Shown in pieces: positions 27,522 through 37,914 of a DNA stretch of 64,000 nucleotides. The DNA is from Alloscardovia criceti DSM 17774 (lineage in GTDB: Bacteria > Actinomycetota > Actinomycetes > Actinomycetales > Bifidobacteriaceae). The position numbers and the translations under genes were made by a program. The stretch's first letter is position 1, and every line of letters starts with the position of its first letter. The DNA lies in contig NZ_AQXR01000010.1 of assembly GCF_000376885.1 (NCBI RefSeq), positions 1-64,000 of the forward strand, written 5' to 3'. The notes under the pieces are model-generated. The model was given only the letters and a program-made list of their open reading frames with translations. It was not told the DNA's origin and did not search any database.

Positions 27522-27806
27522 CTATTTCTGGAATTTTGAAGTTTTCTCTTCGCTCGTCAGGATGTTACCATAGGCGATTTTTGCATTGACAATTATGTCA
27601 TCGCTACCCTCTTCGGCAGCAATCAGCGCACAGTGACGTAAAGCATCCATGCATTCTTCGTATTCGCCTTCGATAACGGTTTCGAAAGGCGTCACCTGAG
27701 CATTTGGGAAACGATCTTGAAGATAGTAGATGACACGATCAATATCTGGAATGTAATCAGATACCTTCATCGGCAATACTTGAATAGCAATACTACAATT
27801 ATTCAT
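27522..27806 (-). CDS. Thiamine-binding protein (MTH1187/YkoF-like)
   Basis: 94 aa, single domain of the Thiamine_BP (DUF77, MTH1187) family, whose members bind thiamine or related pyrimidines; YkoF is a two-domain relative. Typical features are the N-terminal SIAIQVLPM strand, TPFETVIEGEYEECMDAL, and IIVNAKIAYG near the end. The start ATG (27806) follows GGAAGG at the 3' edge of a TPP riboswitch, which supports a thiamine role independently of the protein sequence. Probably acts with the YkoE/D-C transporter encoded at 42695-45499. Confidence 0.92.
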   Translation of the reverse strand: MNNCSIAIQVLPMKVSDYIPDIDRVIYYLQDRFPNAQVTPFETVIEGEYEECMDALRHCALIAAEEGSDDIIVNAKIAYGNILTSEEKTSKFQK

Positions 27807-27807
27807 A

Positions 27808-27893
27808 TTTTTCCTTCCGCTGGCATTATCCAGATCAAGTACGGTCGAAGCAAATGCTTCCTCTCAGCTATATGAGCTCCCGCCGTGTTTTAG
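27808..27893 (-). promoter_or_regulatory. TPP riboswitch of the thiamine-binding gene
   Basis: On the minus strand the conserved TPP aptamer pieces occur in order: GGGAGCTC, AGCTGAGAGG, a short variable stem (GAAGC/GCTTC), GACCGTACTTGATCTGG, AATGCCAGCG. The 3' strand of the closing helix contains the GGAAGG ribosome site, six bases from the ATG, so ligand binding can hide it directly. A -10-like TATACT lies just upstream (27892-27897). Confidence 0.9.
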
Positions 27894-27976
27894 TATACCT
27901 TGAGGTGCGCACTGTGCGTTTCGCATGCAATTGTGGGTTATGCGCCTTCCCTCATCGGTTTCCTCACCGCACAAAT

Positions 27977-28025
27977 GCAAAAAAGACCTTCGCAGAGCAG
28001 ATACGCAAATCCGTGCGAAGGTCTT
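27977..28025 (-). terminator. Terminator of the arginine operon (after argH)
   Basis: AAGACCTTCGCA (27983-27994) pairs perfectly with TGCGAAGGTCTT (28014-28025); six T follow on the minus strand. It lies 35 bases past the argH stop. Confidence 0.9.
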
Positions 28026-28059
28026 ATATAAAGGGAAAATCCTTTGGAGTTTCTTTTGT

Positions 28060-29556
<1,497 letters not shown>

Positions 29557-29576
29557 TTATCCGTGAATCGTAGTAA

Positions 29577-30815
29577 TTATTCTACGGTGCTGGCTGGCAC
29601 TTCTACAGCATTGCCGAACTTAACGTCACGCGCGGCTGCCACGCGGGTTGGCAAGCCGTAAATTTCGATGAAGCCGACGGATGCGTTCTGGTCGAAGGTG
29701 TCACCGGATTCGTAGGTGGCAAGGTTGAAGTCGTAGAGGGAGGAGTCGGAACGACGGCCTACTACTACGGCACGTCCACCATGGAGTACCATGCGAATTT
29801 CACCAGACACATATGTTTGCGTGTCATCGATGAAGGCATTCAAAGACTTGACAGCTGGTGAGAACCACTGAGCATCGTAGACGAGCTCTGCCCAGCGCTT
29901 ATCGATATCACGCTTGATGCGGTGCTGCTCGCGCTCGAGACAGAAGTTTTCAAGTTCCTGATGAGCCGTAATCAAGGCGATAGCACCTGGAGCTTCATAC
30001 AGTTCGCGAGACTTGATACCTACAAGGCGGTCCTCAATCAAGTCAATACGTCCGATACCCTGAGCACCTGCGCGACGGTTCATTTCTTCGATAGCCTGCA
30101 ATGGGGTGACATCGCGGCCGTCGATCTTTACTGGCACACCCTGCTTGAATTCGATGGTTACTTCGTCTGCTACTGGTGGGAAGGCTGGATCATCCGTGTA
30201 GGAGTACACATCCTTGGTTGGTGCATTCCATGGGTCTTCCAAATAACCTGTTTCGATAGCTCGACCCCATACGTTCTGGTCGATGGAATATGGGCTCTTC
30301 TCGGTCTGTTCGATAGGCAAATTGTGGTCTTTTGCGTACTGGATTTCCACATCACGTGTCAAAGACAAATCGCGAATTGGGCTAATTGCAGACAGGGTTG
30401 GATCGATGGACTGGATGGACACCTCAAAACGCACCTGATCATTACCCTTACCCGTGCAGCCGTGAGCAATGGTGTCTGCATCAAACTGGTGCGCAGCACG
30501 TACCAAATGCTTAGTAATCAGCGGGCGTGAAATTGCAGATACCAATGGATACACACCCTCGTAGAGAGCGTTGGCCTTCAAAGCGCGCATGCAGTATTCA
30601 TCGGCAAACTCGTCGCGCGCGTCGACGATATATGATTCCACAGCGCCACACGCTAAAGCACGCTCACGAATAGTTTCCAAGCGTTCGCCACCTTGACCTA
30701 CATCGAGGGAAACAGCGACGACGTCCTTTCCTGTGCGATCCTTCAAATATGGAATTGCTACGGAAGTATCCAAACCTCCGGAGTAAGCAAGAACAATTCT
30801 TTTCTGCTCTGACAT
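29577..30815 (-). CDS. argG: Argininosuccinate synthase
   Basis: 412 aa. ATP-dependent joining of citrulline and aspartate. The PP-loop [11 protein letters not shown] is at 8-18, and the citrulline/aspartate sites [14 protein letters not shown] and SIDQNVWGR are clear. A gap of 87 nt separates it from argR, enough for an internal promoter; argH follows at once. Confidence 0.98.
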   Translation of the reverse strand: MSEQKRIVLAYSGGLDTSVAIPYLKDRTGKDVVAVSLDVGQGGERLETIRERALACGAVESYIVDARDEFADEYCMRALKANALYEGVYPLVSAISRPLITKHLVRAAHQFDADTIAHGCTGKGNDQVRFEVSIQSIDPTLSAISPIRDLSLTRDVEIQYAKDHNLPIEQTEKSPYSIDQNVWGRAIETGYLEDPWNAPTKDVYSYTDDPAFPPVADEVTIEFKQGVPVKIDGRDVTPLQAIEEMNRRAGAQGIGRIDLIEDRLVGIKSRELYEAPGAIALITAHQELENFCLEREQHRIKRDIDKRWAELVYDAQWFSPAVKSLNAFIDDTQTYVSGEIRMVLHGGRAVVVGRRSDSSLYDFNLATYESGDTFDQNASVGFIEIYGLPTRVAAARDVKFGNAVEVPASTVE

Positions 30816-30902
30816 GGCTAACCTTTCTTGTTGTACGCCATCAAAAATTGATACGTAAAGTAATCTGTATTTATTGTATGAAAAGCTCTTCCGCTTTCGG
30901 GT

Positions 30903-31439
30903 TTAGCGCGCGTCCGAGGCGATGGCTACAAGCCATTGCAACTTTTCCTGTGCGGCTTGATTGTCGGTAGTAATCATCATGACGGTATCATCGCCTGCGA
31001 TAGTGCCCGCCACATTCTCTAAGGGCTGCTTATCGATAGCGCTGGCGACATATTGCGCCGCCCCTGGCGGTGTGTGGATAACGACCAAATTCTGAGCAGC
31101 CACCACCTCGGTGATAAGACCGTTGATGACCTTGGCCAGCTGCTGCTCCAGCTTTTGGTTGATTCTTTCGGCTATAGTTTCATCGACAATGCTGGAATTA
31201 ACCGCACTAAAAGGAGTTTCCTCAGTGAGGGCATAGGCAAAAACTCCGGACGGCGTGCGTACCTTACTGGCATGCAAATCATCCAAGTCTCGGCTCAGTG
31301 TAGCCTGAGTGACTTGGATGCCTTCTTTCGCAAGCAGGTCGACAAGTTGTTGCTGGGACTCGATGATATTGTGCGAAATTAAGCGTTCCACTATGCGTAA
31401 ACGTGCAGTACGCGTAGTGGGAATTGCTGCATTCATCAT
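30903..31439 (-). CDS. argR: Arginine repressor ArgR
   Basis: 178 aa. Arginine-dependent hexameric repressor. N-terminal winged helix (about 10-75) with the recognition segment QVTQATLSRDLDDLHA, and a C-terminal oligomerisation/arginine domain with GTIAGDDTVMMIT. Encoded inside the operon it should control, between argF and argG, the standard place in bifidobacteria. Autoregulation is likely through the ARG box at 37079. Confidence 0.97.
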   Translation of the reverse strand: MMNAAIPTTRTARLRIVERLISHNIIESQQQLVDLLAKEGIQVTQATLSRDLDDLHASKVRTPSGVFAYALTEETPFSAVNSSIVDETIAERINQKLEQQLAKVINGLITEVVAAQNLVVIHTPPGAAQYVASAIDKQPLENVAGTIAGDDTVMMITTDNQAAQEKLQWLVAIASDAR

Positions 31440-31463
31440 GAATTACTAACCTATTTCTTTCAT

Positions 31464-31498
31464 GCACCATTTTAGAATGAGTCATCCTAAAATGATGC
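31464..31498. other. Inverted repeat between argF and argR
   Basis: GCACCATTTTAG (31464-31475) pairs with CTAAAATGATGC (31487-31498), twelve positions with one wobble/mismatch, loop 11 nt. It fills the 87-nt gap before argR. It may be an operator or an attenuating hairpin; no T run follows on the minus strand. Confidence 0.45.
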
Positions 31499-31526
31499 AA
31501 ATGTTGCTCGAGTTGAGCCGTGGATC

Positions 31527-32504
31527 CTAAAGTGAAACTCCACCCAGAAGGCTGTCATCATCACGCTGCTGGGCAATGAGCCACGTGAGCAATGCCTTTT
31601 GAGCGTGCAAACGGTTTTCTGCCTCATCCCAGACCACGGATTGCGGACCATCGATGACACTAGCTGTGACTTCCTTACCGCGATAGGCAGGCAAGCAGTG
31701 CTGGAAGAGCGCGTCTGTCTTGGCAGCAGCCATAAGCTCATCATTCACCTGATAGGACACGAAAGGCTTGGAACGCAACGCATATTCTGCTTCTTCTCCC
31801 ATAGATACCCATGTATCGGTAAAGACACAGTCTGCGTCTTGTACGGCCTCGAACGGGTCGGTGGTTACCGTTATGGAGCCCCCAGTTTCTGCGGCAATTT
31901 TTTGTGCGTCACGCACAATGTCTTCGCGCGGCAAGAATCCTTGTGGGCCAGCGACGCGCACATGCATACCAGCAACGGCACCGCCGAGTAGATACGAGTG
32001 AGACATATTGTTTGCCGCATCTCCCAAATAGGCAATGGTTTGACCTGGAAGAGCATCCACGCCACCGCGATGCTGCGCAATCGTCATCAGATCGGCCAGC
32101 ACTTGGCAAGGATGAAAATCATCTGTCAAGGCGTTAACCACGGGAACTGTGGCGTATTGTGCCATCTGCTCTACGCGGTCTTGACCAAATGTGCGCCAGA
32201 CGATAGCAGAGGTCATGCGCGTCAATACGCGAGCCGTATCTGCCACCGGCTCACCGCGACCGAGCTGAGAGCCATCCTTATCAATAATCAAAGGATATCC
32301 ACCCAACTCTGCCACGCCCGTAGCAAAGCTTGAGCGTGTACGCGTGCTTGGCTTATCGAAAAGCACTGCTACGGATTGTGGCCCCTCAAAAGGACGGGAT
32401 AAATAACGGTTTTCTTGGAAAGCCAGTCCTAATTTTAGGATGAGCTTTTGCTCGTCGTGGTTAATATCATCATCGCGAAGCATGTGACGTAGTGTGCCTG
32501 CCAT
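31527..32504 (-). CDS. argF: Ornithine carbamoyltransferase
   Basis: 325 aa from the ATG at 32504 with AGGGG upstream; the frame extends to 32573 without a ribosome site and would overlap argD. Makes citrulline from ornithine and carbamoyl phosphate. The carbamoyl-phosphate loop STRTR is at 53-57, followed by HPCQ; the ornithine SMG loop (WVSMGEE) and HCLPAYRG complete the site. 61 nt after argD. Confidence 0.97.
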   Translation of the reverse strand: MAGTLRHMLRDDDINHDEQKLILKLGLAFQENRYLSRPFEGPQSVAVLFDKPSTRTRSSFATGVAELGGYPLIIDKDGSQLGRGEPVADTARVLTRMTSAIVWRTFGQDRVEQMAQYATVPVVNALTDDFHPCQVLADLMTIAQHRGGVDALPGQTIAYLGDAANNMSHSYLLGGAVAGMHVRVAGPQGFLPREDIVRDAQKIAAETGGSITVTTDPFEAVQDADCVFTDTWVSMGEEAEYALRSKPFVSYQVNDELMAAAKTDALFQHCLPAYRGKEVTASVIDGPQSVVWDEAENRLHAQKALLTWLIAQQRDDDSLLGGVSL

Positions 32505-32565
32505 ATTTTCCCCTTGTGTTCTTTCTTCTCGTATATTTTTCGTCGACGCTCGTGCGGACATGTCT

Positions 32566-33801
32566 TTAATCATTAGGTAAATCCGTGGGAAGCTGCGCTA
32601 AGATTGCGCAACCTTCCTCGATTTGTGCTGCTGTAATGTTCAGCGGAGGTGCCATACGCAAGGCATTTGGTGCCACTGCATTGACGATTAAGCCATGTTC
32701 CAAGGCCCAAGCCGCAGCTGCATGTGCACACGGATGAGAAAGCTCTACAGCGTTAAGCAAACCGGCCCCACGTACGGAAACAAAGAGTTCATTGGAGGAT
32801 TGCGACAGAAGCGCCCTGAGCTGCTCGCCACGTTGGCGCGCATTGTCTATGAGCTTTTCCTCTTCGATGATCTTCATAGTGGCGAGTCCGGCTGCAGTCG
32901 CCAAAGGATTGCCTGCAAAAGTAGAGCCGTGAGAGCCCGGTGTAAAGAGTGCGGATACCTCAGCGCCGAAGCTGATCAGGCCTCCCATAGGGAAACCTCC
33001 TGCCACGCCTTTCGCAAAGCTAATGGCATCCGGTATGATTCCACCACTGAGATGCTCATCTTGGAAGGCGAACCAGTGACCCGTTCTCCCCATACCCGTT
33101 TGGACCTCATCGATGACCAGTAAGGCGTTATGCGCATCACATAACGCGCGTACCTTGCGGGCAAAATCTGCTCCGATAGGCAAAACACCCGCCTCACCTT
33201 GGATGAGCTCCATAATGACGCCGGCTACAGGTCCCGAGGCGAAAGCCTCTTCCATCGCTTGCGCATCTCCCGATTCCACGAATTCGATATGTGGCAGCAA
33301 GGGATTAAACGGCTCGCGGATATTTGGCTTCCATGTCACGCTCAAAGCCCCGAGTGTACGTCCATGAAAACTGTGTGTCAGAGCAATGATTTTTGCGTCT
33401 TTTTCTATACCACGGTGGCGTGCGTGCAACTTGAGCAGCTTCAAAGCTGCCTCGTTGCCTTCTGTGCCTGAATTTCCAAAGTACACATGAGAGCCCTGTG
33501 GAGCGCCAGCTTTTTCAATCAGTGCAGTCGCGAGCTCAATCTGTGGCACGGTGGCGAAATAATTCGAGGTGTGAGCAATTTTCGCAGCCTGCTGCGCTAC
33601 TGCTTGCGCCCACTGAGGATGTGCGTATCCGACGGAGTTCACGGCTATGCCTGCGAGAAAATCGAGATACTTCTTACCATCGATATCCCATACGTATGAG
33701 CCTTCGCCATGATCGAGCACAAGCAATGGTGTGCCAAACACATTCATATGGTGCTCAGCATAGGATTCCAAAAGCTGAGGAGTGGATAATGTCTCAGTCA
33801 T
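32566..33801 (-). CDS. argD: Acetylornithine aminotransferase
   Basis: 411 aa class III PLP aminotransferase converting N-acetylglutamate semialdehyde to N-acetylornithine. [15 protein letters not shown] and [15 protein letters not shown] bind the cofactor; the PLP lysine is in [16 protein letters not shown]. The start overlaps the end of argB by eight bases, so translation is coupled. Confidence 0.97.
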   Translation of the reverse strand: MTETLSTPQLLESYAEHHMNVFGTPLLVLDHGEGSYVWDIDGKKYLDFLAGIAVNSVGYAHPQWAQAVAQQAAKIAHTSNYFATVPQIELATALIEKAGAPQGSHVYFGNSGTEGNEAALKLLKLHARHRGIEKDAKIIALTHSFHGRTLGALSVTWKPNIREPFNPLLPHIEFVESGDAQAMEEAFASGPVAGVIMELIQGEAGVLPIGADFARKVRALCDAHNALLVIDEVQTGMGRTGHWFAFQDEHLSGGIIPDAISFAKGVAGGFPMGGLISFGAEVSALFTPGSHGSTFAGNPLATAAGLATMKIIEEEKLIDNARQRGEQLRALLSQSSNELFVSVRGAGLLNAVELSHPCAHAAAAWALEHGLIVNAVAPNALRMAPPLNITAAQIEEGCAILAQLPTDLPND

Positions 33802-34756
33802 GCTGCTGCCTCATTTCTAAGCCTTTACCGTTGACAATCATGGTGCCAATGCCGGCTGTAGTAAATATTTCGTTTAAAATATAATGCTTTTTGCGTCCAT
33901 CAATAATGTGTGCTTGTGACACACCTCCATCGAGAGCACGGATGCACGCTTCCATTTTTGGCCGCATGCCGCTTTCCAAATCTGGAAGTAAATCTCGCAG
34001 GGTTTCTACCCCTATTTGCCCTACGAGGGAATCTTTATCCGGCCAGTGGGAGTATAGGCCTTCTACATCGGTGAGAATGATGAGTTTTCGAGCTCCCAAA
34101 GCAGTGGCCAAGGCGGCGGCTGCCGTGTCTGCATTCACATTCAACACTTGGGTGGGATCTTCTTCATCCGGCGCCACCGAAGACACCACGGGGATCCGTC
34201 CAGATGCGATGAGATCTTCTACCGCACTTGCATCCACGCTGACCACATCTCCCACCAAGCCCACATCAATTTTGTGTCCATCGACCACGGGCATACGCTG
34301 CGTGGCAGAAAAGAGTCCTCCATCCTCACCGGACAGGCCTACGGCAAATGGTCCATAAGAGTTGATTTCTCCAACGAGTTCTCGTGAAACCTTGCCTGTC
34401 AGCACCATGCGCACCACATCCATTGTTTCTTGATTTGTGACGCGCAAACCGCCCTTAAACTCCGATTTAATGCCCAAATTTTCCAGCATTTCACTGATTT
34501 GAGGACCGCCCCCATGGACGACTACTGGGTGAAGACCTACTTGGCGCAGAAAAACCATGTCTTCTGCAAATGCGGCGCGAAGTTCGTCGCTGACCATAGC
34601 GTTGCCACCATATTTCACGACAACGAGTGATCCAGCAAATTCTTGTAGCCAAGGCATCATCTCGAGAAGTACTTCAGATTTTTGAGCATCTGTCAAATCT
34701 TGATGCACATCGAGCTGATGAAAATAGTCGCTACTCTTGTCTTGAACTTCTTGCAT
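33794..34756 (-). CDS. argB: Acetylglutamate kinase
   Basis: 320 aa. Phosphorylates N-acetylglutamate, the committed step in the cyclic pathway. VVKYGGNAM near residue 47, the glycine loop HGGGPQI, and [11 protein letters not shown] are typical. An N-terminal ~25-residue helix precedes the core, a trait of arginine-inhibitable kinases, so feedback control is likely. It begins five bases after argJ. Confidence 0.97.
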   Translation of the reverse strand: MQEVQDKSSDYFHQLDVHQDLTDAQKSEVLLEMMPWLQEFAGSLVVVKYGGNAMVSDELRAAFAEDMVFLRQVGLHPVVVHGGGPQISEMLENLGIKSEFKGGLRVTNQETMDVVRMVLTGKVSRELVGEINSYGPFAVGLSGEDGGLFSATQRMPVVDGHKIDVGLVGDVVSVDASAVEDLIASGRIPVVSSVAPDEEDPTQVLNVNADTAAAALATALGARKLIILTDVEGLYSHWPDKDSLVGQIGVETLRDLLPDLESGMRPKMEACIRALDGGVSQAHIIDGRKKHYILNEIFTTAGIGTMIVNGKGLEMRQQHD

Positions 34757-34761
34757 GATGC

Positions 34762-35934
34762 CTACGATTCATAATCTGCGTTAATATGCACATAATCCAG
34801 CGTTAAATCATCCGTCCATACGGTTGCTTGCTCGTGTGAACCGGTGCCGAGGTCGATATCGATATGAACCTCTCTTTCGGCCATGGATACGAGCTCTCGG
34901 CTTTGGCCAGGTTTGCCGCCATCACATACTCGTATACCATTGATATCCACACTTACATTATCCGGATGGAATTCTGCCACAGACGCTGGAACAGTGCCTA
35001 AGGAAGAAACCACACGACCCCAGTTTGGATCATTACCATAAATTGCACATTTCAGGAGGTTCGACGCTGCCACGGCACGAGCACAAGCCAGCGCCCCCTC
35101 ATAATCCTGTGCTCCCGTTACGCGTATGCGAATGTCGTGAGAGGAGCCTTCTCCGTCGCCGATGATTTGGCGGGCGAGGCGTGCACAGGCCTGAGCGATA
35201 ACGCCCTCAAACTCCTGCTCATCCGCTTCTACTCCACTAGCACCCGAAGCGAGTAATAACACCGTGTCATTCGTAGACATGCATCCATCCACATCGATGC
35301 AGTCGAAGCTTTGGGAAGTCGCCTTTTTCAAGGCTGTCTGAGCCAATTCTGGACTGACGACAGCATCTGTAGTAATCACGCTGATCATGGTGGCAAGCTG
35401 AGGAGCAATCATGCCGGAGCCCTTCACCATCCCGCCAACCTTGAAACCCGTCGCTTGAATTTCGACAGTCTTCGGTTTGGTGTCCGTGGTCATTATAGCT
35501 TCCGCCGCATTGTGCCCCGCCTGCTCATCCTGAGCTAATTCGGCTGCAGCCTTTTCGATGCCCTGAAAAACAGCCTCTAAAGGCAGTAACTCGCCAATAA
35601 GACCCGTCGACGCCACCAACACAGAATCTTCAGCGACGCCCAATTTCTCAGCAGCGAACTGTGCGGTTTTTTCGCTCTGCTGGAGACCTTCTGCTCCCGT
35701 GCATGCATTTGCACCTCCAGAATTGATGACAATGGCACGCGCATGGCCCGTGGAGACAATTTTCCTCGAATACTGTACTGGAGCAGCCGCAAAACGATTC
35801 GAAGTGAAAACACCTGCCGCCACATCTAAGGGGCCGTTGTTGACCACCAGTGCGAGGTCTTTCTTCCCCTCGATTGCTGAAATACCTCCACGCACACCGG
35901 CGGTGGAAAATCCTTGAGCAAAAACTACGCTCAT
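34762..35934 (-). CDS. argJ: Glutamate N-acetyltransferase / amino-acid acetyltransferase ArgJ
   Basis: 390 aa. Recycles the acetyl group from N-acetylornithine to glutamate, and may also use acetyl-CoA. The self-cleavage site is QLATM with nucleophile Thr182, preceded by [19 protein letters not shown] and YGNDPNWGR follow. Its start overlaps the argC stop by four bases. With argJ present no separate argA or argE is needed. Confidence 0.97.
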   Translation of the reverse strand: MSVVFAQGFSTAGVRGGISAIEGKKDLALVVNNGPLDVAAGVFTSNRFAAAPVQYSRKIVSTGHARAIVINSGGANACTGAEGLQQSEKTAQFAAEKLGVAEDSVLVASTGLIGELLPLEAVFQGIEKAAAELAQDEQAGHNAAEAIMTTDTKPKTVEIQATGFKVGGMVKGSGMIAPQLATMISVITTDAVVSPELAQTALKKATSQSFDCIDVDGCMSTNDTVLLLASGASGVEADEQEFEGVIAQACARLARQIIGDGEGSSHDIRIRVTGAQDYEGALACARAVAASNLLKCAIYGNDPNWGRVVSSLGTVPASVAEFHPDNVSVDINGIRVCDGGKPGQSRELVSMAEREVHIDIDLGTGSHEQATVWTDDLTLDYVHINADYES

Positions 35935-37061
35935 GGTGCTACTCCAATCGTTGTAAGCCCGGCATCTTCAGGAAGACCCAAGGCGATATTCAAAGATTCA
36001 ATGGCTTGACCGGCCGTGCCTCGATTGAGATTATCGATAGCACAGAAAGCATATAATAGGCCCGCATTGCGGTCTACAGCGACCTGAAGCTGAGCACTAT
36101 TTGACCCCACAACATCTGCGGTAGCAGGAATCATACCCTGTGGAAGCAGATGTATGAAGGACTGATTCTTATACACCTGCTCGTATACCTGACGAATATC
36201 ATCATCGCTCAATGCCCAACCTTGATCGGATAAAGGTGCACTGACTGTGGCGAAAATACCACGGGACATAGGTGCCAGCACTGGCGTAAAACCGAGACTG
36301 AATTCCGATGCGTGATCTACCGACACGCCTGCGGCATGCGTAAAATTCTGCTTAATCTCAGGAATATGCCTATGCTTGCCACCCACAGCATATGCAGTAG
36401 CGGAGCCCAGCGCTTGCGCCGCCAGCAGGTTGATGCGCCCCAGATTCTTACCAGCTCCCGAATATCCTACGACGAGGTTGGCAGTAATGTTCGTGTCCAC
36501 TAATCCTGCGCTAATAGCCGGCTGGAAAGCCAATGTCGTCGCTGTCACATTGCACCCAGGGCCCGCAATGCGCGTAGCCCCGATCAGATTGTTTCGCTGG
36601 AATGTGAGTTTCGTATCAGAACTGATATGCGCATCTATAGCAGAAGTGAGGAGCTCCGGCATGCCATATACCCATGGCTCGTAGAAATCTCCACCATAAA
36701 AGGCATCCCAGTCTGCTGCGCTTTCCAGTCTGTGATCTGCGCCCAAATCCACGATAACCTGGACATCGGAGAGTTGCTCAGCGATTTTTCCGGATGCACC
36801 GTGCGGCAAAGCAAGAATTACCACATCGTGACCATTCAAATGCTCAGGAGTGGTGTCTTGCACCACAAGTTCAGAAAGCTGTGGAATATGCGGCGCATAC
36901 TCGCCGAATTTATGTCCCACAGAAGAGCGCCCTGCTACCGTAGTCACGCGAAAATAAGGGTGCGTTGCAAGGATGCGCACCGCTTCGCCTCCCGCATATC
37001 CCGTAGCTCCTACCACGGCTACGCTCAGGATTGGATGAGTTTCATCACTTTGCATAATCAC
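35931..37061 (-). CDS. argC: N-acetyl-gamma-glutamyl-phosphate reductase
   Basis: 376 aa. NADPH-dependent reduction in arginine synthesis. The Rossmann loop GATGYAGGEAVRIL is near 19 and the catalytic Cys is in AGPGCNVTATTLA. First gene of the eight-gene arg cluster; its upstream region carries a perfect ARG-box match at 37079-37096. Confidence 0.97.
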   Translation of the reverse strand: MIMQSDETHPILSVAVVGATGYAGGEAVRILATHPYFRVTTVAGRSSVGHKFGEYAPHIPQLSELVVQDTTPEHLNGHDVVILALPHGASGKIAEQLSDVQVIVDLGADHRLESAADWDAFYGGDFYEPWVYGMPELLTSAIDAHISSDTKLTFQRNNLIGATRIAGPGCNVTATTLAFQPAISAGLVDTNITANLVVGYSGAGKNLGRINLLAAQALGSATAYAVGGKHRHIPEIKQNFTHAAGVSVDHASEFSLGFTPVLAPMSRGIFATVSAPLSDQGWALSDDDIRQVYEQVYKNQSFIHLLPQGMIPATADVVGSNSAQLQVAVDRNAGLLYAFCAIDNLNRGTAGQAIESLNIALGLPEDAGLTTIGVAP

Positions 37062-37078
37062 ACCTACTTATTCATGTT

Positions 37079-37096
37079 TATGTATAATTATGCATA
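37079..37096. promoter_or_regulatory. ARG box (ArgR operator) upstream of argC
   Basis: The 18 bases match the classical consensus TNTGNATWWWWATNCANA at every position and lie 18 bases before the argC start. A second partly symmetric ATTCAT...ATGTAT element overlaps its left side (37070-37085). Repression of the arg operon by the ArgR encoded at 30903 is the natural reading. Confidence 0.8.
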
Positions 37097-37164
37097 TATG
37101 ACTCGACAGACGTCATCTCCATGTCACATGATGAACACGTTAAATTCACGGTATTTCAAGCAAA

Positions 37165-37198
37165 AGAAAAGCTGACGTTCGACACGCCAGCTTTTTCA
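37165..37198 (-). terminator. Terminator after the DUF4190-like gene
   Basis: AAAAGCTGACG (37168-37178) pairs with CGCCAGCTTTT (37185-37195) with one mismatch; T-rich tails exist on both strands. It separates the phe region from the arg operon. Confidence 0.75.
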
Positions 37199-37233
37199 AC
37201 ACTGTGCATATTCACCATATGCTCAGAAATAAT

Positions 37234-37893
37234 TTATGCAGCCTGAGGAAGATTTGCCTGCAACCAATCCAGCACATTCTTCAAAAACTCTGCTTCTGTC
37301 ATGCCCGCATACACAAGATACGCATAAAGGGCAATTTGAAGAACGCACAAAACGATGGCAATAATCGCCAACGTGCGACCCTTCATATGCAAAGCCTTCG
37401 TTCTTCTCAAAGACAAAAATGCGAGGAATAAGGAGAGCAACGTGGTCTGGGCGAAGAAAGCCCCGATAAAGGCAATGATGGCATAAAAATCCCACCGATT
37501 GTACATCGGATTCTTCTTGGGATCATTTGGATCAAAGTCGAAGACCTCAAACGGGTCTTTAACCGGATTTCCGTTGCTGTCGTAAAAACGTGGTCCCGAT
37601 GCAAATGGATTGGTAGAATTCGCATTGCCCTGAGCGCCGTTTTGAGTAGCATTCCCATCAGTTTGCGTTGGAGTACCCGAAATGGTCACAGACTGTGCAG
37701 GATTTTGCTGTGCGCGCTTCGACCTGGGTGGCTGCTCTATGGCCTCTGCAATTTCCGGCTTGCCATAAACATAAGGATCCCAATGAGGAAAATCGGATGC
37801 AAGACGGCCATAAGTGGGTTGCTGAGGTGCATCATCTCGATTCTTGCTAGGATGTGCTGCCTGCTCGTTTACTTGTGAATTCTCATCTGTCAT
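37234..37893 (-). CDS. DUF4190-like membrane protein
   Basis: 219 aa. Residues 1-130 are hydrophilic and low in complexity (Gln, Asn, Pro, Gly), containing DPYVYGKPE and FDFDPNDPKKNPMYNRW. Two membrane segments follow (about 135-157 and 170-195) separated by a basic loop SLRRTKALHMKGR, the pattern of DUF4190 proteins. Likely a small inner-membrane protein with a cytoplasmic disordered tail. Function unknown. It lies 21 nt after pheT and may be read with it. Confidence 0.75.
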   Translation of the reverse strand: MTDENSQVNEQAAHPSKNRDDAPQQPTYGRLASDFPHWDPYVYGKPEIAEAIEQPPRSKRAQQNPAQSVTISGTPTQTDGNATQNGAQGNANSTNPFASGPRFYDSNGNPVKDPFEVFDFDPNDPKKNPMYNRWDFYAIIAFIGAFFAQTTLLSLFLAFLSLRRTKALHMKGRTLAIIAIVLCVLQIALYAYLVYAGMTEAEFLKNVLDWLQANLPQAA

Positions 37894-37914
37894 AGGACTA
37901 TCCCCTTCCCTTAC

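Noticed and set aside
30816-30902. ARG box before argG
   Set aside because: Only one half-site (ATACAGA with an AT-rich core) fits the consensus; the other half does not match.
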